The position numbers and the translations under genes are program-made. A stretch of DNA of 11,758 bases from Elusimicrobiota bacterium (lineage in GTDB: Bacteria; Elusimicrobiota; Elusimicrobia; Elusimicrobiales; UBA9959), in assembly GCA_003500765.1 (NCBI GenBank), contig DNQL01000035.1, forward strand, positions 1 to 11,758, in the 5' to 3' direction. The notes below the pieces were generated by a model that was not told the origin of the DNA, searched no databases, and saw nothing but the letters and a program-made list of their open reading frames with translations. Shown piece after piece: positions 6,533 through 11,758 of this stretch. How positions within the stretch are numbered: the first letter of the stretch is position 1; each line of letters opens with the position of its first letter.

Positions 6533-7235
6533 ACTCCTGCAGAAAAAATTCGACGGGCGCCGTGTCGTGAGCGGGGTCTCTCTCTCCGTCTCCTCCGGCG
6601 AGGTGGTGGGGCTGCTGGGACCCAACGGCGCGGGCAAGAGCACCACTTTCCATATGCTGGTGGGCTTCCTGGAGCCCGACGAGGGAAAGGTCTTCATGGA
6701 CGGCGCCGACGTCTCGGGCGAGCCTATGTTCATCCGCGCCCGCAAGGGGCTGGGCTACCTGGCGCAGGAGCCCACGGTCTTCAGGGGCCTCAGCGTCGAG
6801 GACAATCTCAAGGCGATACTTGAGCGTATAGTGGAGGATCCGGCGGAACTTTCCTCGCGCGTGGATAAGCTGCTGGAAGAGTTCGGCCTGGCCAGGCTGC
6901 GCAAACAGAAGGCTCTTACGCTTTCGGGCGGCGAGAAGCGCCGCCTGGAGGTGGCGCGGGTCATGATAAACGACCCGAAGATCATCCTGCTCGACGAGCC
7001 TTTCGTGGGCATAGACCCGATCACGGTCAGCGAGCTCAAGGGCATCATCGGCATGCTCAAGGGCCGCGGCATCGGGGTGCTGATCACCGACCACAACGTG
7101 CGCGAGACCCTTTCCATCACCGACAGGTCCTACCTGATACATTCCGGCGAGATACTCACCGAAGGCCACGCCGACGCGCTGCTCAACGACAAGCGCGCCC
7201 GCGAGCTCTATCTCGGCTGGGACTTCAAGATGTAG
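6516..7235 (+). CDS. lptB: LPS export ABC transporter ATP-binding protein LptB
   Basis: Cytoplasmic ATPase of the LptB2FG transporter that extracts LPS from the inner membrane. The 239-residue length matches E. coli LptB (241). All ABC motifs are present: Walker A GPNGAGKST (35-43), Q-loop YLAQEP (81-86, Gln84), signature LSGGEKRR (136-143), Walker B IILLDEP with Asp160/Glu161, and switch His193 in ITDHNVRET. YLAQEPTVFRGLSVEDN, DEPFVGIDPITV and a C-terminal ELYLGWDF-type tail are characteristic of LptB rather than LivF/LivG. The frame is open upstream to 6417, but ATG 6516 is chosen because AAGGAGG (6503-6509) lies 6 nt before it and the family begins here. It is the last gene before the long gap, so it probably ends the operon; lptF/lptG are not in this window. 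Confidence 0.96.
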   Translation: MQLRAELLQKKFDGRRVVSGVSLSVSSGEVVGLLGPNGAGKSTTFHMLVGFLEPDEGKVFMDGADVSGEPMFIRARKGLGYLAQEPTVFRGLSVEDNLKAILERIVEDPAELSSRVDKLLEEFGLARLRKQKALTLSGGEKRRLEVARVMINDPKIILLDEPFVGIDPITVSELKGIIGMLKGRGIGVLITDHNVRETLSITDRSYLIHSGEILTEGHADALLNDKRARELYLGWDFKM

Positions 7236-7249
7236 TGGAGGCCCCTGGC

Positions 7250-7442
7250 TTCCCCGGGGACACACGCTCGTCACGGTTCAGTTTTTCCGGACCCACCCTA
7301 CGCTCGTTCGGCCGGGCACGAACTCGGCCTGCGCGCATAGCGCGTCAGGCCTCAGACAATCATGCCCGTCCGCCTGAGGCGGTTCCCTCTCTCGCTCGGG
7401 GAAAAACTTCCTCATGTGACTCGCCGCGTGTCCCCGGGGGAA
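7250..7442. mobile_element. Palindromic non-coding element with terminal inverted repeats (MITE/REP-like), about 190 bp
   Basis: Starting 14 bp after the lptB stop, 7252-7266 pairs with 7425-7439 as 14 of 15 complementary bases (CCCCGGGGACACACG against the reverse complement CCCCGGGGACACGCG). Similarity between arms continues inward with gaps: GTCAC and AGTTTTTCC in the left arm recur in the reverse complement of the right arm (7401-7420 region), so about 40 bp per arm is imperfectly inverted. Nested hairpins lie inside at 7326-7351 and 7349-7380. No transposase, convincing protein or clear target-site duplication is seen. It resembles a non-autonomous dispersed repeat or a structured intergenic RNA/terminator; whether it is repeated in the genome cannot be tested here. 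Confidence 0.55.
7326..7351. repeat. Strong hairpin at the centre of the palindromic element
   Basis: GGCCTG (7326-7331) and CGCGC (7332-7336) pair with GCGCG (7340-7344) and CAGGCC (7346-7351), giving 11 base pairs around an ATA triloop with one bulged T at 7345. It sits near the midpoint of the 7250-7442 element. A second stem that would compete for its 3' side follows: GCCTCAG (7349-7355) with CTGAGGC (7374-7380). As RNA or as extruded cruciform it would be very stable. Confidence 0.6.
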
Positions 7443-7573
7443 TCGACCTGTTAAGAGTCTCGTAAGGTGGCAGCCGGGGGTCCCCGATATGGTGGCTCCC
7501 TGTAAAACCGGTGTAGATTAACAGGGGTTTTGCGATAAGGATAATAATAAAGATACAATATGTAACTATTATT
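7443..7573 (+). promoter_or_regulatory. topA upstream region with possible sigma-70 promoter and AT-rich island
   Basis: Between the palindromic element and topA I see no gene. A candidate promoter is TTGCGA (7530-7535), 18 bp, TACAAT (7554-7559), with 4 of 6 and 5 of 6 matches to the sigma-70 consensus. It would start transcription near 7566, only about 8 nt before the topA ATG, and no Shine-Dalgarno is visible. ATAATAATA (7541-7549) and TATTATTAT (7567-7575) form a perfect 9-bp inverted repeat spanning the -10 box and reaching into the start codon. Further upstream are CGGGG-GT-CCCCG (7475-7486), a direct GGTGGC pair (7467, 7491), and two mutually exclusive stems, CCCTGT/ACAGGG (7498/7521) and AAAACC/GGTTTT (7504/7526). 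Confidence 0.4.
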
Positions 7574-9796
7574 ATGGCACAAGAAAAAAAACCCAAGACC
7601 GAAACCCCCAAAGCCGCTCCAAAGGCGGCCCCTAAAGCCGCCGTCAAGACTTCAGCCAAGGCCAAGATAGGCCCCGGCAAATACCTCGTGATAGTCGAGT
7701 CTCCCACCAAGGAGAAGACCATCAGCCGCTTTCTCGACGCCAATTACGTGGTCAAGAGCTCTTTCGGCCATGTGCGCGACCTGCCCAAGGATGAGCTCGG
7801 CGTCGAGCCCGAGAAGGGCTTCGAGCCCAAGTACGTCCTTATCGAACGCGCCCGGCGCATCAGCCAGGAACTGGGCGCGCTGGCCAAGAATTCCGAGTAC
7901 GTCTACCTGGCCACCGACCCCGACCGCGAAGGCGAGGCCATCAGCTGGCATCTCAGCAAGGTCATAGCCGCCGACCCGTCCCGGTTCAAGCGCATCTCCT
8001 TCCACGAGATAACCAAGACCGCCATAGCCGCGGCGCTCAAGAGCCCGCGCGACCTGGACATGAACCTGGTCAACGCCCAGCAGGCCCGCCGCGTCATAGA
8101 CCGGCTGGTCGGCTACAAGCTCTCGCCGCTGCTCTGGGACAAGGTCAAGAGCGGCCTGTCCGCCGGCCGTGTGCAGTCGGTCGCCGTGCGCCTGGTCGCC
8201 GAGCGCGCCAAGGAAATAGCGGCTTTTACAGAAGAGGATTATTACACCCTCTTCGCCAGCCTGGGCAAGGAGGGGGGCAAGTCCTTCGACGCCCGCCTGG
8301 TCCGCTGGAAGGGCCAGCCCGTCGAGCAGACGATAATGCTCAAGCTCTTCGCCGAGGATTACCGCTACCGCACCACGCCTTTCAAGAAGCTCGAGGATAC
8401 CGCCGAGGCCGCCACGCTGCTGCGCGGTTCCGAGCTGAAAGTCTCCAAGCTCGAGGCTAAAACGGCCCGCCAGAAGCCCAAGCCTCCGTTCATCACCAGC
8501 TCGCTGCAGCAGGACGCCTACAACAAGCTCGGCTATTCCTCCGACAGGACGATGCGCATTGCGCAGAGCCTCTACGAAGGCGTGGACATGGAGGGAGACC
8601 GCGCCGGTCTCATCACCTACATGCGCACGGACTCGTTCAACGTCTCCGCCGACATGCAGGCCGAGACCGCCAAGTTCGTCGCCGAGACCTACGGCAAGGA
8701 CTTCGCCCCGGAGAAGCCGCCGGTGTACCTCAAGAAGGTCAAGGGCGCGCAGGAAGCGCACGAGGCGATACATCCCACTTCGGTTTACAAGCGCCCGTCG
8801 GATGTCGCCAGGTTCCTCACCGCCGAGCAGGCCAAACTTTACGAGCTCATCTGGAACCGCTTCGTCGCCAGCCAGATGTCGGACGCCGTATTCGATTCCG
8901 TCACCGTCGAGGTCTCCGACCCCGGCCAGCAGGCCGTGCTGCGCGCCACCGGCCGCACGATGAAGTTCGAGGGCTACCTCAAGGTCTACATGGCCGAGAA
9001 GGAGCAGGAAGTGGCCGGCGACGAGGACGAGGACGATTCGGCGGTCCTGCCTCCCCTTAAAGAGGGCGAGATAGTCTCGCTCAAGGATGTCGCGCCCAAG
9101 CCCCACCGCACCAGCCCGCCGCCGAACTATAACGAGGCCAGCATAATCAAGACGCTGGAAAAGCACGGCATCGGCCGCCCGTCCACCTACGCCGTCATCA
9201 TCAAGACAATCATAGAGCGCGGCTACATCAAGCGCGAGAAGGACAAGCGCCTCCTGATCACCGAGCTGGGCTCGGTGGTCACCGAGAAGCTGAAAGACTT
9301 CTTCCGCGAGATCATGGAGCTCTCCTACACGGCCTCGATCGAGGATAAGCTCGACGATATAGCCGACGGGGCGCTCAAGTGGAACGAGGTGATCGCCGAG
9401 TTCTACGGGCCTTTCTCCGCCAGCCTGACCAAAGCGCAGACCGACATGACGCGCACGCGCCCCGGCGTGGTCAAGACCAACGAGAAATGCCCGCTGTGCC
9501 TCAGCCCGATGGTACAGCGCGAGAGCCGCTTCGGCAAGTACCTCTCCTGCTCGCGCTTTCCCAAGTGCAAGGGCAAGATCCCGCTCGACAAGGACGGCAA
9601 CAAGCAGGAGTACTTCGCGCCGATCAAGACCGAGAAGATCTGTTCCAAGTGCGGCAAGAACGCCATGCTGCTGCGCAAGAGCGCGCGCGGCTACTTCCTG
9701 GCCTGCTCCGGCTTTCCCAAGTGCCGCAGCATAGACCCGGTCACGCCCGAGGAAGTGGAGCGGATAATCGCCTCCAACAAGCCCGGACAGAAATAG
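7574..9796 (+). CDS. topA: DNA topoisomerase I (type IA)
   Basis: Relaxes negative supercoils by cutting one strand through a 5'-phosphotyrosine link. The 740-residue product has a Toprim domain with YLVIVESPTKEKT (catalytic Glu42) and ATDPDREGEAISWHL (Asp115, Asp117, Glu119 for Mg2+), the central fold with LSAGRVQSVAVRLV, the active site GLITYMRTDSFNVS with Tyr349 and Arg351, and HEAIHPT and GIGRPSTYA further on. Two C-terminal zinc fingers follow: C639-x2-C-x16-C-x5-C665 and C690-x2-C-x17-C-x5-C717. E. coli TopA (865 residues) has more C-terminal repeats. Unusual is a Lys/Ala/Pro-rich head (residues 5-31) with three KAA(P/V) units (7610-7645) before the Toprim domain. ATG 7574 is the first start in the open frame; no Shine-Dalgarno is seen. 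An A8 run (7584-7591) lies at codons 4-6. Confidence 0.98.
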   Translation: MAQEKKPKTETPKAAPKAAPKAAVKTSAKAKIGPGKYLVIVESPTKEKTISRFLDANYVVKSSFGHVRDLPKDELGVEPEKGFEPKYVLIERARRISQELGALAKNSEYVYLATDPDREGEAISWHLSKVIAADPSRFKRISFHEITKTAIAAALKSPRDLDMNLVNAQQARRVIDRLVGYKLSPLLWDKVKSGLSAGRVQSVAVRLVAERAKEIAAFTEEDYYTLFASLGKEGGKSFDARLVRWKGQPVEQTIMLKLFAEDYRYRTTPFKKLEDTAEAATLLRGSELKVSKLEAKTARQKPKPPFITSSLQQDAYNKLGYSSDRTMRIAQSLYEGVDMEGDRAGLITYMRTDSFNVSADMQAETAKFVAETYGKDFAPEKPPVYLKKVKGAQEAHEAIHPTSVYKRPSDVARFLTAEQAKLYELIWNRFVASQMSDAVFDSVTVEVSDPGQQAVLRATGRTMKFEGYLKVYMAEKEQEVAGDEDEDDSAVLPPLKEGEIVSLKDVAPKPHRTSPPPNYNEASIIKTLEKHGIGRPSTYAVIIKTIIERGYIKREKDKRLLITELGSVVTEKLKDFFREIMELSYTASIEDKLDDIADGALKWNEVIAEFYGPFSASLTKAQTDMTRTRPGVVKTNEKCPLCLSPMVQRESRFGKYLSCSRFPKCKGKIPLDKDGNKQEYFAPIKTEKICSKCGKNAMLLRKSARGYFLACSGFPKCRSIDPVTPEEVERIIASNKPGQK

Positions 9797-9801
9797 GGCT
9801 G

Positions 9802-9816
9802 CCCGGCGACGCCGGG
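9802..9816 (+). other. Hairpin in the topA-yaeQ gap, overlapping the ribosome binding site
   Basis: CCCGGC (9802-9807) and GCCGGG (9811-9816) form a perfect 6-bp stem with a GAC loop. No T tract follows, so it is not a standard terminator. Its 3' arm overlaps the only Shine-Dalgarno-like sequence before the next gene, GGGGA (9814-9818), so it could damp translation of that gene. GC-rich stems of this size are common by chance in such DNA. Confidence 0.3.
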
Positions 9817-9830
9817 GAAAATACGGACTT

Positions 9831-10355
9831 ATGAACCTGCGCTGCGACCTGTATCTCAACGGCGGCAACAGGCGGGTGCTGATAGCCGGCCGTGACGAGG
9901 AGACTCCGGACCACATGGCCCTGCGTCTGGCCGCCGCCGCGCTTTTCTTCGACCGCGAGCCGGTACTGGAAGTCGGTCCCAAGAAACCCGCCGCCGAAGG
10001 TTTCGAATACTATCCCGACCTGCTGGTCACGGAGCCGGACGGCTACCCCGAACTCTGGATAGAATGCGGTAATACCGCCACCAACAAGCTGACCAAGGTC
10101 ATCCGCAAATTCAGCCGGGCCCGCGTCATAGTGGTGCGCGAGGGCCACGAGGAGGCCCGGCGTTTCCGCAAGCTGCTGGCCCGCGACGTCCCCAAGAGCG
10201 AAAAGATAGAGATATGGGGCTGGCCGGCCGACGCGTTCCGCAAGTGGGCCGCCTCGCTGAAGGAGTCCAATTCCCTGATAGGCGAGGCCTCGGGCCGTTC
10301 GATAAACGCCGTCCTCAACGAAACGCCCTTCGACGTCACGCTGGAGATCTTCTGA
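9831..10355 (+). CDS. yaeQ: YaeQ-family protein (PD-(D/E)XK-like fold)
   Basis: The 174-residue product matches the YaeQ family (~180 residues), whose fold belongs to the PD-(D/E)XK nuclease-like group but whose role is not established. Seen: an N-terminal strand MNLRCDLYLNG, the helix TPDHMALRLAAAALFF (25-40) matching the family's 'SE..MMLRLLA' region, then YPDLLV (Pro62-Asp63), ELWIECG (74-80, Glu78) and TNKLTKVIRKFSRARVIVV (84-102; Lys86, Lys89). This gives a D...ExG...K arrangement fitting the fold's active site, though catalysis is not shown for the family. The C-terminus has the beta-rich tail expected. It is 34 bp after topA and 4 bp before the recombinase, so it is probably co-transcribed with DNA-handling genes. 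The ATG at 9831 has GGGGA 12 nt upstream. A distant related nuclease-like family is the alternative. Confidence 0.68.
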   Translation: MNLRCDLYLNGGNRRVLIAGRDEETPDHMALRLAAAALFFDREPVLEVGPKKPAAEGFEYYPDLLVTEPDGYPELWIECGNTATNKLTKVIRKFSRARVIVVREGHEEARRFRKLLARDVPKSEKIEIWGWPADAFRKWAASLKESNSLIGEASGRSINAVLNETPFDVTLEIF

Positions 10356-10359
10356 CGCC

Positions 10360-11283
10360 ATGAAGGTCCTCATAGAGCGCTTCCTGCTCCACATAAAGTC
10401 CCAGCTTAATTTCTCCCGCCACACGGTGCGGGCCTACGCCGCCGACCTGGCCGAGTTCTCCGCCTACGCCGAGGCCGAAGGGGCCGAGTTCCCGGCCGGC
10501 TTCGACCGCCACTTGATGCGGGCCTACATGGCCATGCTGCAGGAGGACAGGAAGAACTCGCGCAATACCGTCATAAGGAAGGTCTCTTCGGCCCGCTCGT
10601 TCATCCGCTGGCTTATCGCCGAGGGGAAGCTGGAGTCGGATCCGTTCGCGCTGCTGCGCGCGCCCAAAAAAGAGAAGCGCCTGCCGCACTTCCTGACCGA
10701 GGGGGAAGTGCGCAAGCTTTACGATTACAACGCCCCGGCCGCCGCGCCGGCCGGCGAGGGCAAGAAGCCGCTGGCGCCGCGCGATTACGCCATACTGGCC
10801 CTCCTTTATTCGGCCGGGCTGCGACGTTCAGAAGTGACGGGCCTTAATATAGGCGACGTCGATTTCTACTCTGGTTTCGCCCGTGTCATGGGCAAAGGTT
10901 CGAAAGAGCGGCTGGTCCCCGTCGGGGACAAGGCCCTGGAGGCGATACGCGCTTATCTGGCCTCACGTCCGGAGGGACGGGCGCCCGCCCGCCCGCTTTT
11001 CCTTAACGCACGCGGCGGACGGCTTTCGGGCCACGGCGTGGCCCTGATAGTCAGGAAACTGGCGCGGCAGGCCCGCTTCGCCCGCAGCCTCAACCCTCAC
11101 GCGCTGCGCCACTCCTTCGCCACCCACCTGCTAGACCATGGCTGTGACCTGCGTTCGGTGCAGGAGATGCTGGGCCATAAGAACCTGGAGACCACCCAGA
11201 TCTACACTCACGTTTCTCTGGAGCGCCTGAAAGAGGTGTATGATAAAGCGCATCCCCGTTCTTCGAAGAAGGGGGGCGGCTGA
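10360..11283 (+). CDS. xerC: Tyrosine recombinase, XerC/XerD type
   Basis: Site-specific recombinase likely resolving chromosome dimers at dif. The 307-residue product has the usual length and two domains: an N-terminal SAM-like core-binding domain (about 1-90, with LNFSRHTVRAYAADLAEFSAY) and a C-terminal catalytic domain (about 105-295). The full active site is visible: Arg155 in SAGLRRSE, Lys179 in MGKGSKERLVPVG, His247 and Arg250 in NPHALRHSFATHLL, His273 in MLGHKNLETT, and nucleophile Tyr282 in QIYTHVS. XerC versus XerD cannot be decided from sequence alone; xerC is preferred because xerC follows topA in several other phyla. No integrase-like extra domain, att site or phage gene is nearby, which favours the housekeeping role. 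It starts 4 bp after yaeQ with only a weak GGAG (10343-10346). Confidence 0.9.
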   Translation: MKVLIERFLLHIKSQLNFSRHTVRAYAADLAEFSAYAEAEGAEFPAGFDRHLMRAYMAMLQEDRKNSRNTVIRKVSSARSFIRWLIAEGKLESDPFALLRAPKKEKRLPHFLTEGEVRKLYDYNAPAAAPAGEGKKPLAPRDYAILALLYSAGLRRSEVTGLNIGDVDFYSGFARVMGKGSKERLVPVGDKALEAIRAYLASRPEGRAPARPLFLNARGGRLSGHGVALIVRKLARQARFARSLNPHALRHSFATHLLDHGCDLRSVQEMLGHKNLETTQIYTHVSLERLKEVYDKAHPRSSKKGGG

Positions 11284-11758
11284 TGTCCTTCGACCCGTCA
11301 GTCGATAATTCCGCGGCCAGGCTGGCCGCCATGGCCCGCGCCGCCGGCTCCGGCCCGGACCTGACGCAGGGCGGGGGGGGCAACGTCTCGCTTAAGATAG
11401 GGCCCGAACGGATGCTGATAAAGGCTTCGGGTTCCCGTCTGTCGGAGATGTCGGAGACCCACGGCTACGCGCTGGTCAACAGCGGCAATATCAGGCGGCA
11501 GCTGGCCGGCTGCCGGATGGGCGACGGGGAACTGCTGGACTACATATGCGCCCAGTCGCTGCCCGTGAAAGGCGCCGCGGCCGCCAAGCCTTCGGTGGAG
11601 ACCGGCTTTCACGCGCTGCTCAATACCGCCGTTGTCCATGTCCATTCCGTTTACGCCAATCTCCTGAACATGACCGTCGAAGGCCGGGCCGCCGCCGCGC
11701 GGCTTTTTCCCGGCGCCGCCTGGATAGACTATGTCCCGCCGGGCGCCCGCCTCTGCTG
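11283..11758 (+). CDS. Class II aldolase/adducin-family protein, 3' partial
   Basis: The frame opens at ATG 11283, overlapping the recombinase stop by one base (TGATG), and remains open for 158 codons to the window edge. Seen: TQGGGGNVSLK (the GN-S phosphate-binding region of class II aldolases), MLIKASGSRL, KPSVETGFHALL, VVHVHSVYANLL with the HVH pair that binds the divalent metal, and IDYVPPGARL near the end. Members include fuculose- and rhamnulose-phosphate aldolases, ribulose-phosphate epimerase and fused aldolase/dehydrogenase proteins; the substrate cannot be told from this fragment, nor whether a second domain follows. AAGGGGGG (11269-11276) is a possible ribosome binding site. A run of eight G (11373-11380) encodes part of the Gly-rich motif; the frame is consistent on both sides, so it is not a visible frameshift. 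Confidence 0.85.
   Translation, partial: MSFDPSVDNSAARLAAMARAAGSGPDLTQGGGGNVSLKIGPERMLIKASGSRLSEMSETHGYALVNSGNIRRQLAGCRMGDGELLDYICAQSLPVKGAAAAKPSVETGFHALLNTAVVHVHSVYANLLNMTVEGRAAAARLFPGAAWIDYVPPGARLC

Noticed and set aside
7235..7465. 76-codon + strand open frame in the gap after lptB
   Set aside because: It is low-complexity Arg/Ser/Pro-rich, coincides with the palindromic element and has no ribosome binding site.
7555..7582. dif-like Xer site in the AT-rich topA leader, suggested by TTATGGCAC near a Xer gene
   Set aside because: Only one arm resembles dif; the other arm matches about 5 of 11 positions, which is no better than chance in AT-rich DNA.
7360..7743. 127-codon minus-strand open frame with a membrane-like hydrophobic stretch
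   Set aside because: The hydrophobic part is the reverse of the AT-rich topA leader and Lys/Ala-rich codons, and the rest lies in the palindromic element; no start signal is seen.
7652..9982. 776-codon minus-strand open frame opposite topA
   Set aside because: It mirrors topA codon by codon in GC-rich DNA, has low-complexity Ala/Gly/Leu/Val content and no motif, while the + strand holds a complete topoisomerase.
10360..11283. Integrase of a prophage or genomic island
   Set aside because: No tRNA, att repeats, excisionase or phage genes nearby; length and tight spacing to topA/yaeQ fit a housekeeping Xer protein.
11373..11380. Frameshift at the G8 run in the aldolase gene
   Set aside because: Class II aldolase motifs continue in the same frame on both sides of the run.

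Overview
This 11.8 kb window is gene-dense, GC-rich bacterial DNA with every supported gene on the + strand. It comes from a Gram-negative (diderm) bacterium that makes lipopolysaccharide (LPS): it carries a heptose kinase, most of the KDO pathway and the LptC/LptA/LptB part of the LPS export machine. The phylum cannot be fixed by eye. Isoleucine is often encoded by ATA although third positions are otherwise mostly G/C, which is unusual; I suspect a GC-rich environmental lineage such as Elusimicrobiota, as inference only. No rRNA, tRNA, CRISPR array, transposase or phage gene was seen.

Region 1 (1-7235) is an LPS core-sugar and export cluster: heptose-7-phosphate kinase (5' end cut off), kdsB, pyrG, kdsA, a small zinc-ribbon membrane protein, kdsD, lptC, lptA-like and lptB. 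From pyrG on, genes overlap or lie within a few bases (ATGA, TAGTG), as in one translationally coupled operon. KdsD makes arabinose-5-phosphate, KdsA condenses it with PEP to KDO-8-phosphate, PyrG supplies CTP, KdsB makes CMP-KDO, and LptB/C/A move finished LPS out. The KDO-8-phosphate phosphatase kdsC, which sits between kdsD and lptC in enterobacteria, is absent. A hairpin followed by four T residues lies between kdsB and pyrG and may be an attenuator.

Region 2 (7236-7573) is the only long gap. Its first ~190 bp form an imperfect palindrome with ~15-bp terminal inverted repeats and strong internal hairpins, resembling a small non-coding dispersed repeat (MITE/REP-like). The rest is a leader ending in an AT-rich island that holds a possible promoter and a 9-bp inverted repeat including the topA start codon.

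Region 3 (7574-11758) is a DNA-maintenance run: topA, a YaeQ-family protein (PD-(D/E)XK-like fold), a XerC/D-type tyrosine recombinase, then a class II aldolase-family gene that overlaps the recombinase stop codon and runs off the window end.

Nothing here is clearly an undescribed defence or mobile system. The best candidates for novelty are the zinc-ribbon membrane protein embedded in the KDO operon, the palindromic element, the topA start region and the kdsB-pyrG attenuator-like hairpin.
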